A DNA stretch of 64,000 bases from Flavobacteriaceae bacterium. GTDB lineage: Bacteria; Bacteroidota; Bacteroidia; Flavobacteriales; Flavobacteriaceae. The stretch is from positions 493,843 to 557,842 of the forward strand of contig JAITMD010000006.1 in assembly GCA_031277535.1 (NCBI GenBank), given 5' to 3'. The translations under genes and the position numbers were made by a program. The notes below the pieces were generated by a model. It was not told the DNA's origin, did not search any database, and saw only the letters and a list, made by a program, of their open reading frames with translations. Shown here piece by piece: positions 10,176-19,430 of the stretch; the first letter of the stretch is position 1, and each line of letters opens with the position of its first letter.

Positions 10176-10781
10176 ATGGCTTTCGAATTACCACAATTAC
10201 CTTACGCATACGATGCGTTAGAACCACATATTGATGCTCGTACAATGGAAATCCACCATACGAAACACCACAATGCATATACTACTAACTTAAATGCTGC
10301 TATCGCAGGAACTGAGTTAGAAGGAAAAACAATCGAGGAAATCCTTGCTAATTTAGATATGACAAAAGGTGCTATCCGTAACAACGGTGGAGGATTTTAC
10401 AACCACAACTTATTCTGGACAGTAATGTCTCCAAATGGTGGTGGTGAGCCTACAGGAGAGTTAGCAGATGCAATCAACAGTGCTTTCGGATCTTTCGAAA
10501 ACTTTAAAGATGCTTTCTCTAAAGCTGGTGCTACACAATTCGGGTCTGGATGGGCTTGGTTATGTGTGAAAGATGGTAAATTAGAAGTTTGTGGTACTCC
10601 AAACCAAGACAACCCATTAATGCCTGGTGTTGCTTGTGGTGGTACTCCAATCTTAGGAATGGACGTTTGGGAACATGCATATTACCTAAACTACCAAAAC
10701 CGTCGTCCTGATTATATTACTGCGTTTTTCAATGTAATTAACTGGGCGGAAGTTGCAAGAAGATACGCTGAAGCGAAATAA
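10176..10781 (+). CDS. superoxide dismutase (Fe/Mn type)
   Basis: This 201-residue cytoplasmic enzyme converts superoxide to hydrogen peroxide and oxygen. The N-terminal [18 protein letters not shown], the metal ligands in HHTKHHNAY (His) and [11 protein letters not shown] (His), and the C-terminal [18 protein letters not shown] (Asp and His ligands) are all present. The length is typical. Metal choice (Fe, Mn or cambialistic) cannot be decided safely. It is monocistronic, with a -7 element upstream and a strong terminator downstream. Confidence 0.95.
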   Translation: MAFELPQLPYAYDALEPHIDARTMEIHHTKHHNAYTTNLNAAIAGTELEGKTIEEILANLDMTKGAIRNNGGGFYNHNLFWTVMSPNGGGEPTGELADAINSAFGSFENFKDAFSKAGATQFGSGWAWLCVKDGKLEVCGTPNQDNPLMPGVACGGTPILGMDVWEHAYYLNYQNRRPDYITAFFNVINWAEVARRYAEAK

Positions 10782-10804
10782 TCAATTGTATACAAAAACT
10801 CACA

Positions 10805-10833
10805 AAAAGCATCAGGCAACCCCTGATGCTTTT
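10805..10833 (+). terminator. terminator of superoxide dismutase
   Basis: A 12-bp stem (AAAAGCATCAGG paired with CCTGATGCTTTT) with a 5-base loop is followed by a T run. Confidence 0.9.
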
Positions 10834-11003
10834 TTTATATCCCTATCCTCCTACTCTCCCCTTTTCCAATTCCCTTATTCTCTCTTGCTTCATCTACACA
10901 AAAGCATTTTAAACACTTTTATGGATACTTTTTAAGCAATCACACCTCAGCATTGTGTATTTTTTCGTATTTTACAGCAATAATTAACATTAAAACCCAA
11001 AAA

Positions 11004-12404
11004 ATGCAATTGACTTATGAACCTGAGAAAAAGAGAAAGAAATCCATTCGCAATTACCTAATCATTGCGTTCAATGTTATTTTACTATTTGTTCTCATCC
11101 ACACTCTGCCCTATGAGCCTCAAGTAAATAAAGGTTTAGCCTTATTAGTTTTTGTTGCCATACTATGGCTTACCGAGGCCATCCACGTAACCACTACCGC
11201 TGTATTTGTCCCCGTTTTAGCAGTAGCCCTCGGACTCACAGACACCAAACCTGCATTGGCCTCTTTTGCCGATCCTACTATTTTCTTATTCTTAGGAGGG
11301 TTTGTTTTAGCAGGAGCTCTACATGTACAAAAATTAGATATTCTCATTGCCAATAAAATCATGTACCTGGCCAAAGGACGATTAGCGTATGCTGTATTCT
11401 ATCTCTTTATTGCCACTGCCGTTTTATCCATGTGGATTAGCAACACAGCCACAGTAGCAATGATGCTCCCATTAGTGGTTGGTGTATTGGGACAATTGGA
11501 CAGAGAAAAACACCACAACACCTATGTATTTGTTTTATTAGGTATAGCCTATAGTGCCAGTATTGGAGGTATGGGAACTGTGGTAGGTAGCCCACCCAAT
11601 GCTATTGTAGCCTCTCAGCTCAACCTTTCTTTTGCTGAATGGATGAAGATGGGAATCCCAATGGTATTGGTATTATTACCCATTACCTTAGCAGTAATCT
11701 ACTTTGTGTTTAAGCCAGACCTGAACCACAAATTTGAACAACAGGCAAGCCAACAAATCAAAATGAATACAGATCGATGGATTACACTATCTATCTTTTT
11801 ACTAACAGCCTTATGTTGGATCTTTAGCAACGAAATAAACCCTATTGTAGCCAATTTAGTAGGCTATGAAGGTAAATTTACCAACTTTGATACATTTATC
11901 TCTCTAAGTGCCTTTATTTTGATTTGTGTAAGCCAGGTATCGCGTTGGAAAGATTTGCAACACAACGTCGATTGGGGAGTACTCTTACTTTTTGGTGGAG
12001 GACTTACCTTAAGTATGATTTTAAAAGACTCTGGAGCCAGCAAAGTCATGGCAGACTTTTTAGTATCTCTTATCAAAGGAAGTCATTTCTTTGTCATCGG
12101 TCTAATTGTTGCCTTCTTTATTGTATTCCTTACAGAGTTTACCTCAAACACAGCATCAGCCGCTTTATTAGTTCCTATTTTCTATGCTATTTCAAACGAA
12201 TTAGGCATGTCTCCTTTAGGGCTATCAATGATTATCGGACTGGGAGCTTCTTGTGCTTTTATGCTACCCGTAGCCACCCCACCCAACGCCATTGTATTTG
12301 GTACCGGCGACATCAAACAAAAAGAAATGATGAAAGCAGGTTTCATCCTTAATATTTTCTGCGCTGTTATCATTGCAGTTGCAGCGTACCTATTTTGGTT
12401 GTAA
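11004..12404 (+). CDS. SLC13/DASS-family sodium:anion symporter
   Basis: This 466-residue inner membrane protein has about a dozen hydrophobic segments. It carries the family hallmark repeats SNTATVAMMLPL near residue 145 and TSNTASAALLVPI near 380, with AtpPNA-type loops GSPPNAIVASQL and VATPPNAIVFGTG. These SNT motifs bind sodium and the carboxylate. Family substrates are di- and tricarboxylates or sulfate. An in-frame ATG lies 51 bases upstream, but the 11004 start gives the usual cytoplasmic N-terminus (MQLTYEPEKKRKKS). Confidence 0.9.
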   Translation: MQLTYEPEKKRKKSIRNYLIIAFNVILLFVLIHTLPYEPQVNKGLALLVFVAILWLTEAIHVTTTAVFVPVLAVALGLTDTKPALASFADPTIFLFLGGFVLAGALHVQKLDILIANKIMYLAKGRLAYAVFYLFIATAVLSMWISNTATVAMMLPLVVGVLGQLDREKHHNTYVFVLLGIAYSASIGGMGTVVGSPPNAIVASQLNLSFAEWMKMGIPMVLVLLPITLAVIYFVFKPDLNHKFEQQASQQIKMNTDRWITLSIFLLTALCWIFSNEINPIVANLVGYEGKFTNFDTFISLSAFILICVSQVSRWKDLQHNVDWGVLLLFGGGLTLSMILKDSGASKVMADFLVSLIKGSHFFVIGLIVAFFIVFLTEFTSNTASAALLVPIFYAISNELGMSPLGLSMIIGLGASCAFMLPVATPPNAIVFGTGDIKQKEMMKAGFILNIFCAVIIAVAAYLFWL

Positions 12405-12419
12405 TCTTTTATATAAAAC

Positions 12420-12443
12420 AAACGAGCGCTTAGGCGCTCGTTT
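12420..12443 (+). terminator. terminator of the DASS symporter
   Basis: A GC-rich stem (AAACGAGCGC with GCGCTCGTTT) with loop TTAG is followed by ATTTTTA. Confidence 0.85.
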
Positions 12444-12538
12444 ATTTTTACTATCCATTATAATTGTATAGCTATGTTTTATGGTTTTACTACTGCATCA
12501 TAAAAGTCTTGTGGTCTACAAAGCTTCGCAACTATACT

Positions 12539-13192
12539 CTACCTCAGACAATTAACCTTTTCTTTAGTAAACTCAGCGCATTCATACGTTTGAAAATCTT
12601 TTTCACTAATTGTTTTATTAGGATCATCAACACTTACATCTAAAATATACAAATGATTGAGCTCCTTTATTTTTGTAACTGTAACAGTGCGTTTCTTCAC
12701 CAATCCACCCATAAAAGTTCCAGAAGCAAAATAGACATTCCATTTTTTGGATTGTTCTTGTTTTTTCTGATTAAATACCATTTCCGAAGTTTGAACAATA
12801 TAGTTTTTGATTGGCAGAAACTCATCTTCCAATACAGCCTTTAGAAGAGACGTATCTCCACGATTCAAATCTGCATAGATATCTTTAATATCATCGTAAC
12901 AGCTAACTTTATAGTATTTATTATTTTCAATATCCTCAAAATAAATAGTACTAATTTGACCTCCAAAATAATTGATATTCTTACACCATTCCGTAGGATT
13001 CTTAAAAGTGTAAATACTAACATTATCCGCATTCAAATAAGGCTGATAATGCTTTAACCTCTTATTATTCTCCATCGCAGGTTCTATATTAGAACTAACC
13101 CCTGCTATTAACCTAATAAAAGGTTGACAGCTCGTAAACAACAAAAGAACCACTATACAACAAACTATTCTGTAGCTAATACTTCTAATCAT
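12539..13192 (-). CDS. hypothetical lipoprotein
   Basis: This protein of about 217 residues is not recognised. The start at 13192 gives a short type II signal peptide ending in the lipobox LLFTSC, so Cys22 is the probable lipidation site; an ATG at 13210 would add six residues. The rest is hydrophilic with no motif I know. It sits between the DASS symporter and the KAP NTPase, 155 bases downstream of the latter and on the same strand, so cotranscription is possible. Its codon use is as AT-rich as that of the KAP gene. Confidence 0.7.
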   Translation of the reverse strand: MIRSISYRIVCCIVVLLLFTSCQPFIRLIAGVSSNIEPAMENNKRLKHYQPYLNADNVSIYTFKNPTEWCKNINYFGGQISTIYFEDIENNKYYKVSCYDDIKDIYADLNRGDTSLLKAVLEDEFLPIKNYIVQTSEMVFNQKKQEQSKKWNVYFASGTFMGGLVKKRTVTVTKIKELNHLYILDVSVDDPNKTISEKDFQTYECAEFTKEKVNCLR

Positions 13193-13347
13193 ATATTTTA
13201 ATTTAGTCATTTTACACTCTTATTTAACAACCTATGCTATATTGATATAATGAATCTTATTGTTTTGCGTGGTTTGGATACTTTGTAAAGAGATAATTAA
13301 TCTACAATACTTTTAAATAAAAATCATATACCTTCGTTATCATCTTT

Positions 13348-16266
13348 TTACATACTTGACAATCTTTTTACAACATTTTCTAACTCAGTAATCTGCCCTC
13401 CTGAATATAATTTTAACTTCATCCATTCAAATGTCAAGATATAATCAATCCTTGAAGCTTTTAGATCAATTTCCTTAGTTTCGATAACCACTTTTAAAAG
13501 ATTCTCCAAATCCATATATAACTTTTTCATATCAATTCCTGCATCACGACAAAAACTAATAAAGTTTTCTGCATTAAAATAGTTAGGAGAAAATCCTTTA
13601 ACTAACTCAAGTACATCATTCAATTGATTTTTAATTCTATTAAACTCTATAAATAGTACATTGGCATCATCAGCCAATTGTGCTTCATTCTCAAAATCAT
13701 TCTCCAACATTCTATTCCAGTCTTCAATAATAAAATCTCTATTAATATGGTTACAATCATTTAAACGAAACCATTTCCATACATTTCTAATTCTATTAAT
13801 ACCAAGATAAGAATCAAATGCTTGACTATTTAAAAAACTATCTACATCTTCTTCACTACCGAAAATCTGTACACAGAAAGGTTCACATGCTATTATTCTT
13901 TGATTTAAATTTATAAAATTCTTTAAATACTCTTGTGGATTCTCTTCTATTAATTCCCTAACCTTTTCACATGAATCCTTATCTAAGTTTATAATACGAT
14001 CATTAGTAAGATTTATAGATGCGACACAATTATACAATACTTCTAAATACTTCTTATTATAGACACGCTCTTTTTCAATTAAATCTTTTAAAATTGATTT
14101 ATTAATTTCAAGTAATTCTTCTTTATCAAAAATTAACACAGATGTATACCCCTTACCTTTATTTATTAAATCCTTAATCCATGAACCTATAACATAATAC
14201 AGAGCATTAGGGTAGTCTCCTTTAAGTTTTACCTTTAGATCTTTTTTATATTCATCCTCAGAACTTATTAATCCTATCTCACTTAACTGCCTAACATCTT
14301 CTTTACTTAACATGGAAAGTAACTGACTTTTTAAATTGAAATCATTTACTATAGAAACAACATAAATCAAAATATCTAAATAATTATAAAAGACATCTTT
14401 AGTAGTAATTACTTTATCTTTAAAGCCCATTACTTTATATAAAAACTCATGAAAGAAACTAGTGTCATTAGCAGTAATAAACTTATCTATAACTTTTTGC
14501 TTTTGAGTTAAACCACTTTCAATAATATCCTTCATTGCTGTTAAACTAAAATCTGAAATATAATACTCTCGAAAATATACCATATAACTATCACTATGAT
14601 TAATAGCCATAAGTTCTGCATGATTCCTTTCAAATAATAGCTTTACGATTTGATAATCAACATTATCTTTTATATCCACGTTCTCTTCTATGTTATGATA
14701 CATTTGATTATGATTTAATGCTTTTGAATCATCAAAAAAAAACAAATTCCCTCTATACACTATTTTCTTATAAAACAATTGTCGATATACATCATTATAT
14801 TTATATTTTAATAATGACAATAAAAAGTAATCTTCAACCAATATACTTTCGCGAAAATACAAATATGGTAGCTTAAACATATTTACAAAACGAATGATAT
14901 CACGAGGATGTAAAAGTATATCAAAGATTAGTTTCTTATGTTTATCGAATGTTTTATCAATATCATTCTTTTCTGAGTCAGATAGTCCTATAAAATCAAT
15001 ACCACCTCCACTATCTCTAAGTTTATCCTTAAGCATTGCTAGAAGCGATTGAGATTCTATTAAAGGTATTCTTTTCTCAACATCAAAAAACTTATCAGAG
15101 AAATAAGTGTCTTCCCCTTCGACATAGAGTTTGCTAATCACCTTACTAACATGCTCTTTATCAAAACAGGTAATAAAAACAAAATTAGAGAAAGCTGCTG
15201 TTCCATCGATTAATTTAAAGACTTCCATAATCTCTTCAGCTAATAATCTATCCATATCCTCGATAAAGATAATTATCCTTTTACCTAACCTCTTGATCGC
15301 TTTATTTATCTCCTGCTTCTCTTCTTCTTTAGCAAAAAAAACATCACTCCCTAACTGTATAAAATCAAGAATTTTATGTTGGTCAAAAACTTGAATGGCT
15401 TTTAGATACTTCTTAAAAGTAGTAGAGAAACGACTATCATATACTGATAACGCTTCGTATAACATCTGAAAGAAATCAAACTGAATTGAGTTAACACTCT
15501 TTGAATGACGTGGGTTAAAATCTAATACAATAAACTCTTTTTTATACTTATCTGACTTAAACTCAATCTTCATCAAATTAGCATAAGAACTCTTGCCCTC
15601 TCCCCATTTTCCATTAATACCAATGCTAAGTCGTTTTGAGCAATCTGTATTAAATATTTCTACAACAAAAGCTTTAACTTTTTCTCCAAACCCAAAAGAA
15701 TCATCTTTAAACTTATTTATAGACTCATCTCTTTTTAATCCTTTTGTACTTACTATATTCTCTTTAACATCTTCTTTAGTCAAATTAGAACAAATAGCAA
15801 TGAAAATAAATACAAGTAAGAAACCACTAATAACATCAAATAGATTTACATTAAAATACTCACTTTTATAAGAATAATAACCTAAGCATCTACTATACCA
15901 ATATATTAGTAAAAATACTATAATAAATATAAGTCGCTTATAGGAAGTAAATCTTCTATACTGTAAAATTTTAACTACTTTATAAGTTCCATATATAAGT
16001 CCAAAACAACTAACTATTATAAAAGCAAGCGTACTATGTTCATAACCTTTAGTTACTCCTTTATATATTTCATTATCAATCCAACCTAACAATCTCTTTT
16101 CAAAAACTAACCAAATGACAAAGAAAGCTCCAGCTAAGAACAAAGCTTTTGAATCATTTGAATACCATTGTTTTCCAAGAGAACTCACGTTTACGCTTTT
16201 AAAAAATAGTTTTACTTTATTAAAACAAGAAAAACTCTCTTTTTCAGATACTCCTCCTTCTGACAT
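13348..16266 (-). CDS. KAP-family P-loop NTPase, membrane-anchored
   Basis: This protein of about 972 residues has four hydrophobic segments near the N-terminus (about 41-57, 79-95, 111-125, 145-160), then a P-loop NTPase: Walker A GINGKWGEGKS at 216-226 and Walker B IIIFIEDMDR at 331-340. This layout, membrane hairpins plus a STAND-like NTPase, is that of the KAP family (Kidins220/ARMS and PifA), of which PifA excludes phage T7. The long C-terminal part is unrecognised. An upstream ATG at 16317 is disfavoured because a -7 element (TATATTTG) lies within its first codons. The gene is more AT-rich than its neighbours, suggesting transfer. A defence role is inference. Confidence 0.8.
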   Translation of the reverse strand: MSEGGVSEKESFSCFNKVKLFFKSVNVSSLGKQWYSNDSKALFLAGAFFVIWLVFEKRLLGWIDNEIYKGVTKGYEHSTLAFIIVSCFGLIYGTYKVVKILQYRRFTSYKRLIFIIVFLLIYWYSRCLGYYSYKSEYFNVNLFDVISGFLLVFIFIAICSNLTKEDVKENIVSTKGLKRDESINKFKDDSFGFGEKVKAFVVEIFNTDCSKRLSIGINGKWGEGKSSYANLMKIEFKSDKYKKEFIVLDFNPRHSKSVNSIQFDFFQMLYEALSVYDSRFSTTFKKYLKAIQVFDQHKILDFIQLGSDVFFAKEEEKQEINKAIKRLGKRIIIFIEDMDRLLAEEIMEVFKLIDGTAAFSNFVFITCFDKEHVSKVISKLYVEGEDTYFSDKFFDVEKRIPLIESQSLLAMLKDKLRDSGGGIDFIGLSDSEKNDIDKTFDKHKKLIFDILLHPRDIIRFVNMFKLPYLYFRESILVEDYFLLSLLKYKYNDVYRQLFYKKIVYRGNLFFFDDSKALNHNQMYHNIEENVDIKDNVDYQIVKLLFERNHAELMAINHSDSYMVYFREYYISDFSLTAMKDIIESGLTQKQKVIDKFITANDTSFFHEFLYKVMGFKDKVITTKDVFYNYLDILIYVVSIVNDFNLKSQLLSMLSKEDVRQLSEIGLISSEDEYKKDLKVKLKGDYPNALYYVIGSWIKDLINKGKGYTSVLIFDKEELLEINKSILKDLIEKERVYNKKYLEVLYNCVASINLTNDRIINLDKDSCEKVRELIEENPQEYLKNFINLNQRIIACEPFCVQIFGSEEDVDSFLNSQAFDSYLGINRIRNVWKWFRLNDCNHINRDFIIEDWNRMLENDFENEAQLADDANVLFIEFNRIKNQLNDVLELVKGFSPNYFNAENFISFCRDAGIDMKKLYMDLENLLKVVIETKEIDLKASRIDYILTFEWMKLKLYSGGQITELENVVKRLSSM

Positions 16267-16295
16267 ATTACTAATTATCATTTGTTCAACTAATA

Positions 16296-16303
16296 CAAAT
16301 ATA
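16296..16303 (-). promoter_or_regulatory. -7 element of the KAP NTPase gene
   Basis: TATATTTG on the minus strand matches TAnnTTTG. It lies inside the longest possible reading frame and decides for a start at 16266 or 16281. Confidence 0.5.
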
Positions 16304-16443
16304 CCCCATCCAAACACACCCTACATACGGGAATCCGTAAACCCATCAATCTATTGAGCGAAAAAGCAAACAGCAAATCAGATAACCACAAGAGAAAGGT
16401 TTCCTTCATCAATGGGACATAGTAATCAAGTATCAATCACCTC

Positions 16444-17208
16444 CTACTTATTTACCCCAATAGACAAATGATAAATACTTCGGATAGGTTTATTGTTCAC
16501 GCGGCAGGGTTTCCATTTCCCTAATTCCTTAATCAAGTCTGCTACCTCCTGATTTTCTACTAACGTAGTGGCATCAATAGCACTAATATCGCTAAGTGTA
16601 CCATCCAACTCTACCACAAAATCAATCAAAAACGTTTGAAAACTCTTACTCAAGGTTATTCGCTTGGTATATTCTTCTTCAAACTGCTTTTTAAAAGCAG
16701 CAATCCCCTCTGGTCTGTACGCTTTAGCAATAAACTGAGGAGTCGTAGAAACATCTTTTTTATCAATAAAAACAGAAGCATCATCCTCTTTATAAACCGA
16801 AATTGGCAATGTAAATTGAGAGCGAACAGTATTTCCATTATGTATAGCAGGGTTCCACTTTGGCATTTCTTTTAGTATTCGCACCGTCTCCTCTCCTGCC
16901 CCATGTCCCGGATTTCTCACTGCCTTAATATCTGTTAGTGTACCATCGCGTTCCACAATAAACATCACAATTACCCGAAAGAGATTTTTATCATCAGTTA
17001 TAAACGCTTCTGGAACCTGGAGTCTTGACTTAAAATCTTTATTAAAATCATGCATTCCTCCAGGATACTCCGCTTTTACCTGTACTGCAACATAAACTCG
17101 ATTTAACACCTCTTCGTCTATCGGTGTGTCTTTTACTTCTTGTGCATACATTGTTGTACCACCCCACAACAACAAACCACCTAAACCTAACAGCAAACTT
17201 TTTTTCAT
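16444..17208 (-). CDS. periplasmic protein with two TonB C-terminal-like domains
   Basis: This 254-residue protein has a signal peptide (MKKSLLLGLGGLLLWGGTTMYAQ) and two tandem copies of the fold seen at the C-terminus of Bacteroidota energy transducers. Copy one runs about 35-140 (AEYPGGMHDF, VERDGTLTDIKAVRNPG, EMPKWNPA); copy two about 150-254 (VELDGTLSDISAID, ELGKWKPC). It lacks the N-terminal anchor and Pro-rich linker of true TonB, so it is probably a soluble relative rather than an energy transducer. It is alone on its strand between the KAP gene and a long gene-free stretch. Confidence 0.75.
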   Translation of the reverse strand: MKKSLLLGLGGLLLWGGTTMYAQEVKDTPIDEEVLNRVYVAVQVKAEYPGGMHDFNKDFKSRLQVPEAFITDDKNLFRVIVMFIVERDGTLTDIKAVRNPGHGAGEETVRILKEMPKWNPAIHNGNTVRSQFTLPISVYKEDDASVFIDKKDVSTTPQFIAKAYRPEGIAAFKKQFEEEYTKRITLSKSFQTFLIDFVVELDGTLSDISAIDATTLVENQEVADLIKELGKWKPCRVNNKPIRSIYHLSIGVNK

Positions 17209-18052
17209 AAACCTATGGTATTATTTTTCTTTTTCTAACAGCATGAAATAATGTACAGCCAAGAATAGGGCAACTTTTGGTTTCGCTTTATGTGTTCCAA
17301 CGCACCGTATTTACTGATGAGATGCCTTCTATCGCTTCTATCCTCACCAACAAACACAATCCAACCTTCCGCTTACACCTTCCTTTACTGTGATTTCATC
17401 ACCTAATTTACAATTTTATTATGGAGAAATTTAAAGGGTAATATTTATCATTTTCCAAAAATATTATTTTCATTTTTTTACTTTTGTGCAATGCAAAAGG
17501 CTCTTAATCTGCTTTTTTATACTCCTAAACCTTCTTTTTTTTCGAAAAACCTTCTATTTCTACTTTTTGGAGGTCAAATTAGAAAAAAGTACAACATTTT
17601 TTTTATACCGTATTTTTATTACAACACTGTATAACAAATACTTACAAAATACACTCTCCTTTTAGACACTTTTACATCCCTTCTTAATCCCAGTAAAATC
17701 GGTACTTGTTTTAATATCCTTCGACAATTGTTGGACAATACCTCGAGAATGGTGGAGCAGAGCACACTTTTGTCGAACGATTGTCCTCGTATACTCCGGG
17801 GATTGTCCTACTATGCCTTATTGATTCAATACACAATAATAAATGAAATACTTGACAACCTCCTTTCACTGGTGTTGCTTCTGTTTTTTCAAAAAAAGAG
17901 AGCTCTATTCGGTTTATAAACCAAAGTCCCCTATCGCAAAAGCAGAAAAATAGGCACAAAAAAAAGGAAACCAATTTTTATCTAAAACCACGACGTTCTT
18001 TTTATTAATTAAAAGATAATATTCTATTAAAATAATCTAAACACTAAAAAAA
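17209..18052. other. long intergenic stretch without a convincing gene
   Basis: About 840 bases hold only weak open frames on both strands with no start context, motif or coding bias. The right half contains a locally GC-richer patch at about 17720-17815 in which GGACAAT recurs: twice on the minus strand spaced 22 bases apart, and once on the plus strand. It may be intergenic repeat remnants or a degraded gene. Confidence 0.5.
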
Positions 18053-18060
18053 TATTTTTG
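18053..18060 (+). promoter_or_regulatory. -7 element upstream of the phytase-like lipoprotein
   Basis: TATTTTTG matches TAnnTTTG, 22 bases before the start codon. Confidence 0.5.
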
Positions 18061-18082
18061 CCTCACCTTAATCACTATTATA

Positions 18083-19360
18083 ATGAGAAAAAAACTTTTA
18101 TCCATAGTTGTGTTAGCAGCATTGTGCGCTTGTAACAACGAAGACAACCCTTTTAAATCTGTTGGTTATCCTGATATGGCAGAGACTTCCGACTCTAAAA
18201 TCATCAACGACATCAACGGTGTTAAGGTTTATAATGGTGGCTACGGATCTTCACTTGTACAAGATCCACAAGACAAATCCGTTTTCTATATGCTGACAGA
18301 CCGAGGTCCTAATATTGATGGTCCTATTAAAGATTCCAAAGTATTCTCTAACCCTGACTTTACACCACAAATCGGGAAGTTTCAGTTGAAAGATGGAAAA
18401 TTAGTACAAATTGGTACTATTCTGTTAAAAAATGCAGCGGGAAAAAATCTTACAGGATTGCCTAATCCTATAGGTTCTGGTGGAACAGGAGAAATCGCTT
18501 ATGATATCAAAGGTAATGTTCTAAACAATGACATCGATGGTTTGGATTCGGAAGGACTTGCTATAGCTTCGGATGGAACATTCTGGGTAAGTGATGAATA
18601 TGGTCCGCATATTATCCATTTTGATAAAAATGGAAACACTATTGAAAAGATTAATCCATTTAATACCTCAAGAAAAATCCCAAAGGTTTTTGCTAAAAGA
18701 CGTCCGAATCGCGGTATGGAAGGTCTGTGTATTACCCCAGATGGCAAAACACTGGTAGGCATTATGCAGTTTCCTCTGTACAATCCCTCATCGGCTGAGA
18801 TGAAAGGTTCTTTAATTATTCGTATCCTGACTTTTGATATTGTTTCAGGCAAAACACAACAGTTTGTTTATCTAATGGAGAATAAAGATCTGCAAGCAGT
18901 TAGTGAGATAGCCGCTGTAGATAACAATACCTTCCTTGTACTGGAACGCGACGGGGAATATGCTACTTCAGCAAACAAAAGTTCTGTTTTCAAAAAGGTA
19001 TACAAGATTGAATTAGATGGTGCTACAGATGTATCGGATCCTAATAATGGTGAAAACGGAAAACTGTATAATGGAATGCCTTTGGAACAACTTATTAATC
19101 TAAGTGGTCTGCAGCAAAACAATATAGTCCCAGTGAAGAAAACTCTTGTTCTTGACCTAATGACTGATCTGAATACAATTTATCCACACGACAAAGCTGA
19201 AGGTATTTTTGTAATCGACAAAAACACCATAGCCATTAGCAATGATGATGACTTTGGTGTAACTGGCAGTGGAAAATATGAACCGAAGATACTTCCGTCA
19301 TCCAACACTATAGACAGAAATTCAATCTATTTCATCAAACTAAAAAAGCCTTTAAATTAG
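18083..19360 (+). CDS. esterase-like activity of phytase family lipoprotein
   Basis: This 425-residue protein begins with a type II signal peptide with Cys at residue 16 (ALCAC). The body matches the phytase-like/SdiA-related propeller family (PF13449): YMLTDRGPNIDG near 72, GLDSEGLAIASDGTFWVSDEYGPH near 155 and GMEGLCITPDGKTLVG near 213. Members are surface or periplasmic beta-propellers; phosphatase or esterase activity is predicted from weak similarity only. The gene is followed by a terminator shared with the convergent PurF-like gene. Confidence 0.82.
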   Translation: MRKKLLSIVVLAALCACNNEDNPFKSVGYPDMAETSDSKIINDINGVKVYNGGYGSSLVQDPQDKSVFYMLTDRGPNIDGPIKDSKVFSNPDFTPQIGKFQLKDGKLVQIGTILLKNAAGKNLTGLPNPIGSGGTGEIAYDIKGNVLNNDIDGLDSEGLAIASDGTFWVSDEYGPHIIHFDKNGNTIEKINPFNTSRKIPKVFAKRRPNRGMEGLCITPDGKTLVGIMQFPLYNPSSAEMKGSLIIRILTFDIVSGKTQQFVYLMENKDLQAVSEIAAVDNNTFLVLERDGEYATSANKSSVFKKVYKIELDGATDVSDPNNGENGKLYNGMPLEQLINLSGLQQNNIVPVKKTLVLDLMTDLNTIYPHDKAEGIFVIDKNTIAISNDDDFGVTGSGKYEPKILPSSNTIDRNSIYFIKLKKPLN

Positions 19361-19370
19361 ATCTCATAAA

Positions 19371-19401
19371 AAAGGGACTGTCTTCGTAAGACAGTCCCTT
19401 T
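19371..19401. terminator. bidirectional terminator
   Basis: A perfect 14-bp stem (AAAGGGACTGTCTT and complement) with loop CGT sits between the convergent phytase-like and PurF-like genes. It is flanked by A and T runs that allow both directions. Confidence 0.88.
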
Positions 19402-19430
19402 CTTCATTATATAAAATCTATTGCGTTCTA

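Noticed and set aside
17711..17974. 87-codon frame on the minus strand
   Set aside because: No coding bias or motif; it runs through the GGACAAT repeats.
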